Positions 50,480 to 61,019 are shown, counted from the first letter of the stretch. The stretch: DNA of 64,000 nt from Terriglobia bacterium (GCA_021325235.1 JAJPHN010000040.1:62001-126000); one strand, 5' to 3'. Notes: generated by a model not told the origin, from the letters alone. Made by a program: numbers and translations.

Positions 50480-50754
50480 CTAAGCGACGAACCCGGGAAA
50501 GGAGCATCGTGAGAATGCCAGGCTCACGATCGCCCAGGCAAGAATCGTCACTTTCCGGGTGAGGTATCTCTGCCCCAGCCTGCCAACGATCCCAATGCTG
50601 ATAAAGATGAGCCCGAATCGGAACACTCTGCGAAGCCACACGACTCCGCGCATATTGCGGAACCCGGTCAGCAGCGCGATTCAGACACCCCGCTGAACGT
50701 GAGATACGCGATGTGCGGAGTGGCGAGAAAGCTAAGCGCGCCGACGGGGGCGAA
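50480..50754 (-). pseudogene. Remnant of a polytopic membrane protein gene
   Basis: The minus strand reads FAPVGALSFLATPHIAYLTF then SGV, after which one frame hits a stop and another continues IALLTGFRNMRGVV and GLIFISIGIVGRLGQRYLTRK, VTILAWAIVSLAF to TAG at 50482-50480. The two halves join as one hydrophobic protein only across a frameshift and an in-frame TGA. There is no start codon or RBS for the first part. It appears to be a decayed gene for a small membrane protein, family unknown. A 57-aa frame from ATG 50653 might still be translated. The rest of the gap (50384-50479 and 50755-50916) shows no other gene. Confidence 0.5.
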
Positions 50755-50916
50755 TCGTTTTTCCACTTGCATTCACTTGCACGCGATTCGGTTCATCGAT
50801 ACACGCACCTCAGCTTTTTTTGGAATTCGAACTCAAATCACGCGTCATTTTTTCTTAATGTGATACCGCTAGACTGGAAATGGTCTCGAATTTACCTGAC
50901 CATTAAAGGAGGCGGC

Positions 50917-51516
50917 ATGCAGCTTCGAAGACTTCTCGGTCTTTGCAGTCTACTTGTCAGTTCCAGTTATGCGGCAAGCGTTACCGGCCAGCTTTGGACG
51001 GTATCCGACAGCGTGGCGCAAAACGCTGTTCTTGCCAACATACCCAGCACCGCTCCCAACGTGACGTTTCAGGCGAACGCGCCGTTCAACTTCACTGTTG
51101 CCGGAACGGTCGATCAATGGCTTCTCTCCGGAGGAGCAACGAACATCACCGGTTCGGCTGCTGATCTGAGTCTTCCCATCAGCCCGTCGATTCTGGAGTT
51201 CACCGGGATCGTTACGGTAACGACCGGAGAAACGTTCACGGTCACCCACGATGACGGACTCACGCTGCAGATCGGAGGAATGAGCGTGATCGACGCCCCT
51301 GGCCCGACAGGGCCTTTTACGACTACTCAGACTTATAACGGTCCTTCGGGAACGCTCCCGTTTACGCTTGTCTACGGGGAGTGCTGCGGAGGATCAGCGG
51401 TGCTACAAATCGACCTGCCATTTCAGTCCGCCACTCCGGAGCCGGCTCCGTACGCCGTAGTTGCCGGAGGACTCGGAGTAATTGCACTTCTCCGCCGTCG
51501 GAAGCTGTACCAGTAG
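50917..51516 (+). CDS. PEP-CTERM sorting-domain protein, PA14-like core
   Basis: 199 aa from ATG 50917, which has a near-ideal AGGAGG (50908-50913). Signal peptide (LLGLCSLLVSSSYA), a beta-sandwich with VTVTTGETFTVTHDDGLTLQIGG that resembles PA14/fibro-slime domains, then the C-terminal sorting signal TPEPAPYAVVAGGLGVIALLRRRK (PEP-like motif, TM, Arg cluster; written in two parts: TPEPAPYAVVAGG and LGVIALLRRRK). It would be processed by an exosortase and displayed or secreted. A strong terminator follows. Confidence 0.85.
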   Translation: MQLRRLLGLCSLLVSSSYAASVTGQLWTVSDSVAQNAVLANIPSTAPNVTFQANAPFNFTVAGTVDQWLLSGGATNITGSAADLSLPISPSILEFTGIVTVTTGETFTVTHDDGLTLQIGGMSVIDAPGPTGPFTTTQTYNGPSGTLPFTLVYGECCGGSAVLQIDLPFQSATPEPAPYAVVAGGLGVIALLRRRKLYQ

Positions 51517-51533
51517 TTCCCTTCACATTGAAC

Positions 51534-51569
51534 GAGCACGCCTCAGTTTTCGGGGCGTGCTCTTTTCTT
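51534..51569 (+). terminator. Strong intrinsic terminator after the PEP-CTERM gene
   Basis: GAGCACGCC (51534-51542) pairs perfectly with GGCGTGCTC (51554-51562) over an 11-nt loop, followed by TTTTCTT. It lies 18 bp after the PEP-CTERM stop and 9 bp before the end of convergent carB, so it may serve plus-strand transcription chiefly. Confidence 0.88.
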
Positions 51570-51577
51570 GCAAATGG

Positions 51578-54500
51578 TCAGGACTGCGCGTGCATGGCAG
51601 CTTCCGAGTGCAGCTCCTGCAAGCTCCAGACCCGCACCGGATCGCGACGCCGCGAGGCGATGGCTTCAGCTGCCGCCTTGGCGCCGCTCATCGTCGTGAT
51701 GCACGGGATGCGGTAGGTCACCGAATTGCGTCGGATCGTTTGTTCGTCGGGGAACGAGTGGCTGCCCGTTGTTGTGTAAACAATAAGATTCAGTTTGCCC
51801 GCTTTGAGCAGATCGACCGCATTCGGACGCCCCTCATTCACTTTGAAGACAGTTTTGCAGGTCAGGCCCGCCGCTTTGAGGACCGACGCAGTTCCGCGCG
51901 TCGCGAATAGTTCGAAGCCGAGCTCGTTGAATTTACGCGCGACCTCGACGGCTGCGGGCTTGTCGCGATCGTTCACACTGATGAAGAGCGAGCCGGCATC
52001 CGGAATCGGTGTACCTGCCGCGAGTTGCGCTTTAAAAAACGCTTCTCCAAAACTCTGCCCGACGCCCATCACCTCACCGGTCGAACGCATCTCAGGCCCA
52101 AGCGCCGGATCCACCCCCGGGAATTTGGCAAACGGGAACACCGGACTCTTAACGAAGTAGTTCGGCACCGTCAGCGTGCCATTCACCACCCCTTTAGTGA
52201 GATCCGCGAGTTCGGGCAGTTTTTTCCCCAGCATGAGGCCGACAGCGATTTTCGGCAACGGCACGCCAGTAGCCTTGCTGACAAACGGAACCGTGCGCGA
52301 CGCCCGCGGATTCACTTCGAGCACGTAAACGGTTCCATTCTTCAGCGCATACTGCACGTTCATCAGCCCGATCACATGCAGAGCTCGCGCGAGTTTGGCC
52401 GTGTACTCTTCGATCGTGCGCAGTGTGTTCTGCGGAATCGAGATGGCCGGCAGCACGCAGGAGCTGTCGCCGGAGTGCACCCCGGCTTCTTCGATGTGCT
52501 CCATGATGCCCGCGATCAGCACGTTTTCGCCATCCGAAAGCGCGTCCACATCCACTTCGGTTGCGTCCTCGAGAAAGCGATCAATGAGTACCGGACGTTT
52601 TACCGAGAAATGCGTCGCCTCCTGCATATAGCGCCGCACGGTCTCTTCGTTATAGGCGATGACCATAGCGCGGCCGCCCAGCACGTAACTAGGGCGAACC
52701 AGCACCGGGAAACCGAGCCGGGCCGCAACCTCGCAGGCTTCTTCCACGCTGGTCGCAGTTCCGTGTGCCGGCGAAGGAATGCCCAGATCGCCTAGCAGCT
52801 TCCCGAAAAGCTTTCGGTCTTCCGCCAGATCGATGTTGCTCGGATCGGTCCCGATGATCGGCAGGCCGGAGTTCTTGAGCGGCATCGCCAGATTCAGCGG
52901 AGTTTGTCCGCCGAACTGCACAATCAAACCGTCGGGCTGCTCGACATCGTAGACGTTCAGCACCTCCTCCTGCGTCAACGGCTCGAAGTAGAGCCGATCG
53001 CTGGTGTCGTAGTCGGTCGATACCGTCTCCGGGTTGCAGTTGACCATGATCGATTCATAGCCGAAATCCTGCAGCGCGAAAGACGCATGGCAGCAGGCGT
53101 AGTCGAACTCGAGCCCCTGGCCGATGCGATTCGGACCGCTGCCAAGTATCATCACCTTCTTGCGATTACTCGGATCCGCTTCGTCTTCCGATTCGTAACT
53201 CGAATACATATACGGCGTGAAGCTTTCAAATTCGGCCGCGCAGGTATCCACGCGATTGAAGACCGCTCTTACGCCGAGCGCCAGCCGTGCTTTACGTACT
53301 TCGAGCGGCTCGACGCCGATCGCTTCAGCAATCTGGCGGTCACCAAAACCGTCGCGCTTGAGTTTACGAAATTCCTGGGCCGTAAAGGACTCGAGCTTGC
53401 GCCCGGCAAGCGCTTTCTCCCTTCGAATCAGATCGGCAATCTGCTCGAGGAACCAGCGATCGATGCTGGTCATCTCATGTACCTGCTCGACCGTATAGCC
53501 CTGCGCGAAGGCAAAACGAATGTAATCGAGGCGCTCAGGATTCGGCGTAATCAGACGCTTCGCGATCAGCGCCGGATCAAACTGCTGCGCGCTCGACGCC
53601 TTGCCCGTTTCGAGACTGCGCAACCCTTTGCCGAGAGCCTGCTTGAACGTACGGCCGATCGCCATCACTTCGCCGACCGATTTCATCTGCGTACTGAGCA
53701 CCGGCTCGGCGCCCGGAAATTTTTCGAACTGCCAGCGCGGGATCTTGACGACCACATAGTCGATGGTCGGTTCGAAGCAGGCCGGGGTCGCGCGCGTGAT
53801 GTCGTTGCGAATTTCGTCCAGACGATAGCCGACCGCAAGTTTCGCCGCGATCTTTGCAATCGGAAATCCCGTGGCTTTCGAGGCGAGCGCCGAGCTGCGC
53901 GAAACGCGCGGATTCATCTCGACAATCACCATGCGCCCGTTCTCGGGATTAATCGCGAACTGCACATTGGAGCCGCCGGTATCCACCCCAATCTCGTTCA
54001 AGCAGCGCAACGCAGCATCACGCATCATCTGATACTCGCGATCGGTGAGCGTTTGCGCCGGCGCGACTGTGATCGAGTCGCCCGTATGCACGCCCATCGG
54101 ATCAAAGTTCTCGATGGAGCAGATAATGATGCCATTACCGGCCAGGTCGCGCATCACCTCGAGCTCAAATTCCTTCCAGCCGAGCACGCTCTCTTCCACC
54201 AGAACTTCATGCACCGGCGAAAGATCGATACCGCGCGCAAGAATTTCTTCCAGCTCTTCCCGGTTGTAGGCGATACCGCCGCCCGTTCCGCCCAGCGTGA
54301 AGCTTGGACGCAGAATGATCGGATAGCCGATACGCTCTGCAAACTCCAGCCCGTCCTCGACGTTGTTGACCAGCTGCGATTGCGTCATGTCGAGCCCGAT
54401 CTTGCGCATCGCGTCTTTGAACAGCAGCCGGTCTTCGGCTTTCTTGATCGCTTTGATATTCGCGCCAATCAGCTCCACGCCGTACTCTTCAAGAACACCC

Positions 54501-54814
54501 GCTTCGGCCAGTTCTACCGCAAGATTCAACGCCGTCTGGCCGCCGACCGTTGAAAGCAGAGCATCCGGCCGCTCTTTGCGAATCACTTCCGTGGCAAACG
54601 CAAGGCTCAGCGGCTCAACATAGGTGCAGTCTGCCAGCTCGGGATCCGTCATGATCGTCGCCGGATTCGAGTTGATCAGAATGACCTCGTAGCCTTCCTG
54701 CCGCAGCGCTTTGCAGGCCTGCACGCCGGAATAATCAAATTCACACGCCTGTCCAATTACGATCGGCCCCGAGCCGATGATCATGATGCGTTTCAGATCG
54801 GTTCGCTTGGGCAT
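51578..54814 (-). CDS. carB: Carbamoyl-phosphate synthase large subunit
   Basis: 1078 aa, with the two homologous ATP-grasp halves of Car[22 protein letters not shown] starts the first and [22 protein letters not shown] the second. [19 protein letters not shown] and [20 protein letters not shown] are the metal sites. The C-terminal MGS-like allosteric domain (from about 940, [13 protein letters not shown]) binds effectors such as UMP. It feeds both pyrimidine and arginine synthesis. Four bp separate it from carA. Confidence 0.97.
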   Translation of the reverse strand: MPKRTDLKRIMIIGSGPIVIGQACEFDYSGVQACKALRQEGYEVILINSNPATIMTDPELADCTYVEPLSLAFATEVIRKERPDALLSTVGGQTALNLAVELAEAGVLEEYGVELIGANIKAIKKAEDRLLFKDAMRKIGLDMTQSQLVNNVEDGLEFAERIGYPIILRPSFTLGGTGGGIAYNREELEEILARGIDLSPVHEVLVEESVLGWKEFELEVMRDLAGNGIIICSIENFDPMGVHTGDSITVAPAQTLTDREYQMMRDAALRCLNEIGVDTGGSNVQFAINPENGRMVIVEMNPRVSRSSALASKATGFPIAKIAAKLAVGYRLDEIRNDITRATPACFEPTIDYVVVKIPRWQFEKFPGAEPVLSTQMKSVGEVMAIGRTFKQALGKGLRSLETGKASSAQQFDPALIAKRLITPNPERLDYIRFAFAQGYTVEQVHEMTSIDRWFLEQIADLIRREKALAGRKLESFTAQEFRKLKRDGFGDRQIAEAIGVEPLEVRKARLALGVRAVFNRVDTCAAEFESFTPYMYSSYESEDEADPSNRKKVMILGSGPNRIGQGLEFDYACCHASFALQDFGYESIMVNCNPETVSTDYDTSDRLYFEPLTQEEVLNVYDVEQPDGLIVQFGGQTPLNLAMPLKNSGLPIIGTDPSNIDLAEDRKLFGKLLGDLGIPSPAHGTATSVEEACEVAARLGFPVLVRPSYVLGGRAMVIAYNEETVRRYMQEATHFSVKRPVLIDRFLEDATEVDVDALSDGENVLIAGIMEHIEEAGVHSGDSSCVLPAISIPQNTLRTIEEYTAKLARALHVIGLMNVQYALKNGTVYVLEVNPRASRTVPFVSKATGVPLPKIAVGLMLGKKLPELADLTKGVVNGTLTVPNYFVKSPVFPFAKFPGVDPALGPEMRSTGEVMGVGQSFGEAFFKAQLAAGTPIPDAGSLFISVNDRDKPAAVEVARKFNELGFELFATRGTASVLKAAGLTCKTVFKVNEGRPNAVDLLKAGKLNLIVYTTTGSHSFPDEQTIRRNSVTYRIPCITTMSGAKAAAEAIASRRRDPVRVWSLQELHSEAAMHAQS

Positions 54815-54818
54815 CGGC

Positions 54819-55949
54819 CTAGCTCTTGTGCTCCTTCATAGCTTGCGCGAAATCGCGAAAGAGATAGTGGGAATCGTGAGGGCCGGGCGCTGCTTCCGGA
54901 TGATACTGCACACAGAAGACCGGCTCGCTCCGATGCCGGAATCCCTCGACCGTCTGATCGTTGAGATTCATGTGGGTGATTTCAACTTCAGAGTCGCGCA
55001 GAGAACCAGGATCCACACAGAAGCCGTGATTCTGTGAAGTGATCTCAACTTTGCCCGTGAGCTGATTCAGTACCGGGTGGTTCGCGCCATGATGCCCAAA
55101 TTTGAGCTTGTAAGTCTTGCCGCCAAATGCCAGCCCGAGAATCTGGTGTCCGAGGCAGATGCCGAAAACTGGTACGCGCCCGATCAGTTTGCGCACCTGA
55201 GTGGCCTGATGCTCGAGCGGCTCGGGATCGCCCGGACCGTTTGACAAAAACACCCCGTCCGGCTTCAGCGCGAGCACGTCGTCCGCCGAGGTATCCGCCG
55301 GCACGACCGTGAGCCGCGAGCCGATCTGTACCAGATGTCGCAGAATGTTTCGCTTGATCCCATAGTCATACGCCACCACGTGATAGCAAGGCTCGGAGGC
55401 CGATTCGATTTTGTCGGAGGGCGAAACCGGAGCAACTGCTTCGGTCCAGGGATACGCATTCGAAGTCGTAACGCGCGCCACCAGATTCTGACCGGTCATG
55501 GAAGGCGACCGGCGAGCAGCCTCAATCAGCTGGTCGCGATCCTGCTCTCCTACCGCGATCACACCCCGCATCGCGCCGCGATCGCGCAGCAGCCGCACCA
55601 GCTTGCGCGTATCGACATCCGCAATCACCGGTATGCCGTATTTGGCCAAAAAATGTTCCGCTTTCTCGCCCGAGCGCCAGTTGCTCGCCACGGGCGATAT
55701 CTCGCGCACCACCAGGCCCTCGATAAACGGCTTCACCGATTCGAAATCCTGGGAATTGGCGCCGTAATTACCGATCTGCGGATTGGTCAGGACAACAATC
55801 TGCCCGCAATACGAGGGATCGGTGAAAATCTCCTGGTAGCCGGTAATGGCGGTATTGAAAACGACCTCGCCTGTGCGTTGCGCAGGCGCACCAAAGCTCG
55901 TGCCCTCGAAGACTGTTCCGTCCTCCAGGGCGAGAACTGCTTGCTCCAA
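54819..55949 (-). CDS. carA: Carbamoyl-phosphate synthase small subunit
   Basis: 376 aa from TTG 55949 with GGAGGAG about 9 nt upstream. The N-terminal CarA domain has [20 protein letters not shown]; the class I glutaminase part has the nucleophile Cys265 ([11 protein letters not shown]) and His/Glu in [13 protein letters not shown]. It passes ammonia from glutamine to CarB. Divergent from the 7-TM gene, with 246 bp between holding no further gene that I can see. Confidence 0.97.
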   Translation of the reverse strand: MEQAVLALEDGTVFEGTSFGAPAQRTGEVVFNTAITGYQEIFTDPSYCGQIVVLTNPQIGNYGANSQDFESVKPFIEGLVVREISPVASNWRSGEKAEHFLAKYGIPVIADVDTRKLVRLLRDRGAMRGVIAVGEQDRDQLIEAARRSPSMTGQNLVARVTTSNAYPWTEAVAPVSPSDKIESASEPCYHVVAYDYGIKRNILRHLVQIGSRLTVVPADTSADDVLALKPDGVFLSNGPGDPEPLEHQATQVRKLIGRVPVFGICLGHQILGLAFGGKTYKLKFGHHGANHPVLNQLTGKVEITSQNHGFCVDPGSLRDSEVEITHMNLNDQTVEGFRHRSEPVFCVQYHPEAAPGPHDSHYLFRDFAQAMKEHKS

Positions 55950-56195
55950 CTAGTAAGCTCCTCCATCGCGCACAAAGCGCGGATGCGCGCCACATACAGC
56001 TAAGAAACTCGCAAGGGCCTCCGGTGGCGCGCTCAACACCGCAGCCGTTTTGCGCGAATTCCTCAAATGCATTGGAAGACTGCAGGAATCTGCAGCGGGA
56101 TCAGCTTTTCGGTGGGCCGATCACTTTATTAGAGCATGTTTTCCGGCAAGATTCAAATCGCCCCGCATCTCCTACGCTCAAAATAGAACTAGCGA

Positions 56196-56906
56196 ATGCT
56201 CGGCCAACTCAATCATTGGATTCTCATCGCAGGCACGGCGGCCGATGCCCTGCTTCTGCTGCGGATCCTGCAGCTCCGGCTTCAGAAAACCTACACCTTC
56301 ATCACGCTGGCTGCGCTGGTGACGCTTTTCTTCGACATTGTCGGTTTATGGCTCGGCCTCGATTCGCGCGAAAACCTTTACGTCATTCTCTATTCGCGCT
56401 TTCTTCTTCTCTTTGTCTTTCCCGCTGCCGCCTACGACGTCTGGGAAGAAGCCAGGCCTCAGATCGAGCCAATCCGCCGCTTTGCTGGAGTTCGCATGAT
56501 TGGCAGTCTGGCCATCGCGTCGCTCTTCGGCCTTATCATCGCGGCAGTCACAGGCAGCGAAGAGGGCCGTGACACCCTGCTCGGCACCTTCGCCATCATC
56601 GTCTGGGCCTCGGCCGCCACCTCCAGCCTGGCATTTCTCTGGTCCGTCCGGCGTCTCGCGCGAGCACAAAATGTCGCGCTGCCCGCCAATACTCTCGTCT
56701 GGCTGCTGTATTACAAGCTTTTGCTCGCCGGGGAAGTGGTCTGGTGCTTTCTGCTGATCACCGGCGAGATCATCAATGCGACTGCGCTCGACAGCTTGCA
56801 GCTCGTGCTGAATCTCTACGAAATCGCCGTTACGCTTTGGTGCGTCTGGCGCCTGCGCAGTATCGCTTCCGGCGTTCCAACCGCTCCCGAAAACGTCAGC
56901 TCCTGA
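56196..56906 (+). CDS. Seven-TM membrane protein, unknown family
   Basis: 236 aa with seven hydrophobic helices, for example LIAGTAADALLLLRILQL, FITLAALVTLFFDIVGLWL, VILYSRFLLLFVFPAAAYDVW, GSLAIASLFGLIIAAV, TFAIIVWASAATSSLAFLW, LVWLLYYKLLLAGEVVWCFLL and YEIAVTLWCVWRL. Charged residues are few and lie in loops. No motif of a known transporter or kinase sensor is seen. Its 3' end overlaps the convergent MscS gene by 11 bp. Function unknown. Confidence 0.75.
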   Translation: MLGQLNHWILIAGTAADALLLLRILQLRLQKTYTFITLAALVTLFFDIVGLWLGLDSRENLYVILYSRFLLLFVFPAAAYDVWEEARPQIEPIRRFAGVRMIGSLAIASLFGLIIAAVTGSEEGRDTLLGTFAIIVWASAATSSLAFLWSVRRLARAQNVALPANTLVWLLYYKLLLAGEVVWCFLLITGEIINATALDSLQLVLNLYEIAVTLWCVWRLRSIASGVPTAPENVSS

Positions 56907-58623
56907 CCGCGCTCGGCGTCTGTGGGCCCGCTCCGTCCGTTGCGCCATTCTCCTTGCTGCTGTTGCGGAATGCCAGAAAGGGATGCGGCGTCGTCGTGTC
57001 GTTCGCGTCCACCGAGACGTTGTACTCCTCCTGAATCGGTACCGACAGCCCGATACCAAGCCGGTACGAAGCTTCCAATATCTTCAGCAGCAGTTCCGTC
57101 TGCACTTCCAGAAACTTGTTCGAATCCGGCGTCAGCACGTACGCGAAGATGTCGAGGTCGAGCGACTGGTCGGAGATCTTCGTAAAGCGCAGCGGTACGC
57201 CCGACGCATCCACCATTTCGTGCTTTTGCAGAATTTCGCGAATCGCGTCCATCATCTGCTTCACCTGCTCGGGACTCGTATCGCGCCGCAAACGGATCGT
57301 CGGATGAAACCACATCTTGTCTCGCCTGGCGTAGTTCTCGAGCGTCATCGTGGAGAACTGTGAGTTCGGAACAGTCACGAGCGTACGATCGAGCGTGCGG
57401 ATGCGCGTCGAGCGCAGCCCGATGTCCTCCACCGTTCCCACCTGTCCGCCGAACTGGCAGAAATCACCCACCAGCACCGGCCGGTCGCTGATCAGCGAAA
57501 CGCCGCCGAATAGATTCTCGATCGTTTTCTGCGCCGCTAGCGCCACCGCGATGCCGCCCACACCGACGCCCGCCAGAATGGCGCTCATGTTGTAGCCCCA
57601 TTGCTGCAAGACCACGAGAACCGCGAAACAGAAAATCAGAATCTTGATGAAGCGAATGCCGAGCGGAAAAACCGAATACGTCAGCGCGCGCTCGCGATGA
57701 TCGAGCCGCGAGATTACGGTGTCCGAAATGATATCGACCAGCCGCATCAACAGCGACGCCGCGCCCAGCATGAAGAGCAGAATCAGCAGCTTCAGCAGAT
57801 CGTCTCGGAGCAGCGCGCTAGTGGGCACAAACGCCATCGAGGCGCGAAAGACGATGATGGAAAGAAGCAAACGCAGAGGCTCTGTCAGAGTTTCCAGTCG
57901 CTGTGTATGAAACGCTTTGGCGTAGCGCGCCGTGATCGGCTTCAGAATGGCGATGAATAGCTTCGAGAGCGCCCGCGAAAGCGCGGATAAAACAATCGCA
58001 ATCAGCAGCAGCGCCAGCCAGACCCAGAGCGGCGTGCCGACAAACTTGATTTTGATCAGCGGCTCCGGCAGGCGCTTTTCCAGCCAGCTCTGTTCGATTG
58101 TGCCGGCGAGCTCCGGTATCTGCGAAACGCTCAATGCGGAAACCAGCCAGACCGGCGTGCCGCTTCCACTAAGCGTTACGCGTTCCATGTGCAGCGTGAC
58201 GGGTTCGCCCTCGAGCTCGAACGTCGCCAGGTCATCCAGATTCGAGGCAAGGCCATCCCCGGTATTTCCTTCCGGCGAATCGCTCAGCTTGCCCACTTCG
58301 AAGCGCGGATTGCGATCGAGCAACTGGCTCAGTTGCTGCGCAAGCTGCGGCCCTTCCGATGTTCGCTGCTGCGAGCTCAATTTCCGCAGATCAAGATACT
58401 GGGCCGCAACCGCGTACTTACCTCGATGGCATGCCTCGAGAAACGCATAGATGCTGTCCCGCGGCGTGTTCCGGCGCAGTGGATCGGTTGCTGCGGCAGT
58501 GCTCGAGCTAGCCGGCTGTTTACTGCCGGAAAGCAGACTTCCGAGCGCCTGCGCGTCGATTGCGCCCGCCCCCGAACAGAGAAGAACAAGAAACAAAGCC
58601 AGTGTTTTCGACACTCGCGTCAT
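56896..58623 (-). CDS. MscS-family mechanosensitive ion channel
   Basis: 575 aa. A signal/first TM (LALFLVLLCSGAGA) and a periplasmic domain of about 180 residues precede five TM helices and the MscS pore helix (ILAGVGVGGIAVALAAQKTIENLFGG, glycine/alanine-rich, in two pieces), then the beta-domain with VGTVEDIGLRSTRIRTLDRTLVTVPNSQF. The large extracytoplasmic domain makes it one of the multi-domain MscS types. It protects against hypo-osmotic shock. Confidence 0.92.
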   Translation of the reverse strand: MTRVSKTLALFLVLLCSGAGAIDAQALGSLLSGSKQPASSSTAAATDPLRRNTPRDSIYAFLEACHRGKYAVAAQYLDLRKLSSQQRTSEGPQLAQQLSQLLDRNPRFEVGKLSDSPEGNTGDGLASNLDDLATFELEGEPVTLHMERVTLSGSGTPVWLVSALSVSQIPELAGTIEQSWLEKRLPEPLIKIKFVGTPLWVWLALLLIAIVLSALSRALSKLFIAILKPITARYAKAFHTQRLETLTEPLRLLLSIIVFRASMAFVPTSALLRDDLLKLLILLFMLGAASLLMRLVDIISDTVISRLDHRERALTYSVFPLGIRFIKILIFCFAVLVVLQQWGYNMSAILAGVGVGGIAVALAAQKTIENLFGGVSLISDRPVLVGDFCQFGGQVGTVEDIGLRSTRIRTLDRTLVTVPNSQFSTMTLENYARRDKMWFHPTIRLRRDTSPEQVKQMMDAIREILQKHEMVDASGVPLRFTKISDQSLDLDIFAYVLTPDSNKFLEVQTELLLKILEASYRLGIGLSVPIQEEYNVSVDANDTTTPHPFLAFRNSSKENGATDGAGPQTPSAVRS

Positions 58624-58724
58624 GCTCCCTTCAGCCTAACGAGTCTCGGAGAGGTCTGCGAAGCAGCTTCCAGTGACAACTCTTCTGGGCCTCTTGGTCT
58701 TTTCAGTAACTAGCGTATTTCCAG

Positions 58725-58744
58725 CGATTTGTAATCACAAATCG
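58725..58744. promoter_or_regulatory. Perfect palindrome upstream of the S53 peptidase
   Basis: CGATTTGT-AATC-ACAAATCG: 8-bp perfect arms and 4-nt centre in the 181-bp divergent gap between mscS and the S53 peptidase, 61 bp before the peptidase ATG. The AT-rich arms stand out against the GC-rich surroundings. Probably the site of a dimeric regulator that is not encoded nearby. Confidence 0.5.
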
Positions 58745-58804
58745 TCGGTATCGGTTCAATACACCCCGGAACCGCTTCCGCTACGTTTTGGGCGGTACAA
58801 CCTC

Positions 58805-60346
58805 ATGCCTGCTCATGTCAAACTGCTCGGGAGCGAGCGCTCGCATCCCCGCAATTCAGTTCCCGCCGGGGACATCCATCCGGACAAGAACATCGAACTC
58901 ACCCTGACCCTGCGCAGAAACCCAGCCGGCGCGCGGCATCCCCGGCACGCCGGACGCCTCTCGCGCCAGGAATTTGTCAAATCGCATGGCGCTGATTCAT
59001 CCGATATCCAGAAGGTCAAAGCTTTCGCTGCGGCGCACGAACTGGCCGTGGTCCGAGTCAACCCGCCGGCGCGAACCGTTCAGATCGCGGGTCCAGTCGG
59101 CAAACTAGCCGAGCTGTTCGGCGCGAATCTGCGGCTCTCCAAACTGGAAGGCGCAGTTTATCGTACACGAGAAGGTTCGCTCCATGTGCCAGCCGAACTG
59201 GCCGATTGCGTGATCGGTGTCTTCGGTTTCGATAACCGGCCCGTCGCGCAACCACATTTTCACTCGCGCGACCTGGCGCACGCAGCAAAGACCTACACGC
59301 CCGTCGAAGTCGCGCAGCTGTACAACTTTCCGCCGAACAAAGGGAAGGGTCAGACGATCGCCATGATCGAATTGGGCGGCGGCTACCAGGATTCAGATCT
59401 TGAGACGTATTGGAAGCGCGTCGGCGTGAATCCGGTTTCGATCGTACCGGTAAGCGTCGGCGGTGCGCAGAATGCACCCGATGGTGATCCCGACGGAGCC
59501 GATGGCGAGGTGATGCTCGATATCGAAGTCGCGGGCGCAATGGCTCCTGCTGCGACCATCGCCGTCTATTTCGCGCCGAATACCGATGAAGGGTTTCTGA
59601 ACGCGATCAACGCCGCAATTCACGACAGTGTTTGCAAACCCTCAGTGATTTCGATCAGCTGGGGATCCGCCGAGAACGAATGGACCGCTCAGAGCAAGAA
59701 TGCCTTCAATGCCGCGTTTCAGGATGCGGCCGCGCTCGGCATTACGGTATGCGCCGCGGCCGGCGACTCGGGTTCGTCAGATGGCGAGAATGACCGGCAG
59801 CCGCATGTGGATTTCCCGGCATCCAGTCCGTGGGTGCTCGCTTGCGGCGGTACAAAACTGCTCTCCGCGAATGGGAAGATCACGTCGGAAACCGTCTGGA
59901 ACGAAGGCGCCTGGGGCGGAGCAACCGGAGGCGGTGTGAGCGCCTATTTCTCGCAGCCCGATTATCAGGCCCAGGCAAATGTCCCGAAGCCGAGCGGCAC
60001 TGCGAACTCGAGTGGGCGCGGCGTTCCCGATGTCGCCGGCAATGCCGATCCGCAGACTGGCTATCGCGTGCTGGTCGATGGCCAGGAAAGCGCTGTCGGA
60101 GGCACAAGCGCGGTTGCGCCGCTCTGGGCTGCGCTCATCGCCCTCTGCAACGAACAACTCGGAAAAAATCTCGGTTGGTTTCATCCGGTTCTTTACAGCA
60201 CCCTCGCCGGAACTGATGCCTTCCGCGATATCACCGTCGGGAACAACGGCGCGTATCACGCAACCAAGGGCTGGGATTGCTGCACCGGGCTCGGAACGCC
60301 GAACGGTCTGGCGATTCTCAACGCGCTGAAGCAGCAGATGAAGTGA
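58805..60346 (+). CDS. S53-family serine-carboxyl peptidase (sedolisin/kumamolisin-like)
   Basis: 513 aa from ATG 58805; homologues usually begin near MPAHVKLLGSER, and the longer frame to 58673 looks spurious. It has a pro-domain (about 25-165) and a catalytic domain with Glu235 and Asp239 (DGEVMLDIEV), the oxyanion Asp in AAAGDSGSSDG, and the nucleophile Ser435 in GGTSAVAPLW. The Ca site is near the C-terminus (DITVGNNGAY). Such enzymes work at acid pH outside the cell; kumamolisins often lack a classical signal peptide, as here. Confidence 0.92.
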   Translation: MPAHVKLLGSERSHPRNSVPAGDIHPDKNIELTLTLRRNPAGARHPRHAGRLSRQEFVKSHGADSSDIQKVKAFAAAHELAVVRVNPPARTVQIAGPVGKLAELFGANLRLSKLEGAVYRTREGSLHVPAELADCVIGVFGFDNRPVAQPHFHSRDLAHAAKTYTPVEVAQLYNFPPNKGKGQTIAMIELGGGYQDSDLETYWKRVGVNPVSIVPVSVGGAQNAPDGDPDGADGEVMLDIEVAGAMAPAATIAVYFAPNTDEGFLNAINAAIHDSVCKPSVISISWGSAENEWTAQSKNAFNAAFQDAAALGITVCAAAGDSGSSDGENDRQPHVDFPASSPWVLACGGTKLLSANGKITSETVWNEGAWGGATGGGVSAYFSQPDYQAQANVPKPSGTANSSGRGVPDVAGNADPQTGYRVLVDGQESAVGGTSAVAPLWAALIALCNEQLGKNLGWFHPVLYSTLAGTDAFRDITVGNNGAYHATKGWDCCTGLGTPNGLAILNALKQQMK

Positions 60347-61019
60347 TTTCGCTCAGAATGGCTTCGCAGGTCTCGCGCGGATTCGCCGCGCGAGTCACCT
60401 GCCGGCCAATGACCAGATAATCCGCGCCGTTTTCGATCGCTTCGCGCGGTGTCGCGGTACGCTTCTGATCGCCTTTCGCTGCGCCCGCCGAGCGAACACC
60501 GGGCGTGACCAGCTTCAAATCGGCGCCGCCGATCTGCCGCACGCGCGCAACTTCCAGAGGAGAGCAGACGATGCCGTCGATACGCGATTCCACCGCTTTC
60601 CGCACGCGCAACTCCACCAGCTCCGAGACGGGAGTCGAATAGCCGAGATCGGCCAGGTCGTCCTGATCGAAGCTGGTGAGCACCGTCACGGCGAGCAGTT
60701 CCGTTTTGGAGTTTTCCCTGCCCTCAACCGCCGCCTCCATCACCGCCCGGCTTCCGTGCACGGTCAGAAAATCGACCAGCCCGGTGCTGCAAATCCGGCG
60801 CGTTGCGCGTTTTACCGTTTCGCTGATGTCGTACAGCTTCAGATCGAGAAAAACGCGCTTCCCGAGTTCGCGCACCCGCGACACAAACGCCATCCCCCCG
60901 GCCGCATACAACTCCATTCCGACCTTGTAGAACTCGGCCGCCGGACCGACGTCGCGAATCAGCGCGAGCGCCTGGTCGGTATCGTCGAAATCGAGCGCAA
61001 TGATCAGCGGATTTTTCAT
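60318..61019 (-). CDS. pyrF: Orotidine 5'-phosphate decarboxylase
   Basis: 233 aa (type 1). The catalytic Asp-x-Lys-x-x-Asp set is Asp59, Lys61 and Asp64 in FLDLKLYDIS, with IIALDFDDT at the N-terminus and VTPGVRSAG as phosphate loop. It makes UMP. Its start overlaps selD's stop by 4 nt (ATGA), and its 3' end overlaps the convergent S53 gene by 29 bp. Confidence 0.96.
   Translation of the reverse strand: MKNPLIIALDFDDTDQALALIRDVGPAAEFYKVGMELYAAGGMAFVSRVRELGKRVFLDLKLYDISETVKRATRRICSTGLVDFLTVHGSRAVMEAAVEGRENSKTELLAVTVLTSFDQDDLADLGYSTPVSELVELRVRKAVESRIDGIVCSPLEVARVRQIGGADLKLVTPGVRSAGAAKGDQKRTATPREAIENGADYLVIGRQVTRAANPRETCEAILSEITSSAASAR

Noticed and set aside
50684-50700. In-frame TGA near the decayed membrane gene as a selenocysteine codon, given selD nearby
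   Set aside because: A frameshift is needed at the same place, there is no start codon, and no SECIS-like hairpin is evident.
58673-58804. S53 peptidase start at 58673
   Set aside because: The added 44 residues hold the palindrome region and no homologous pro-sequence; ATG 58805 matches the usual start of the family.
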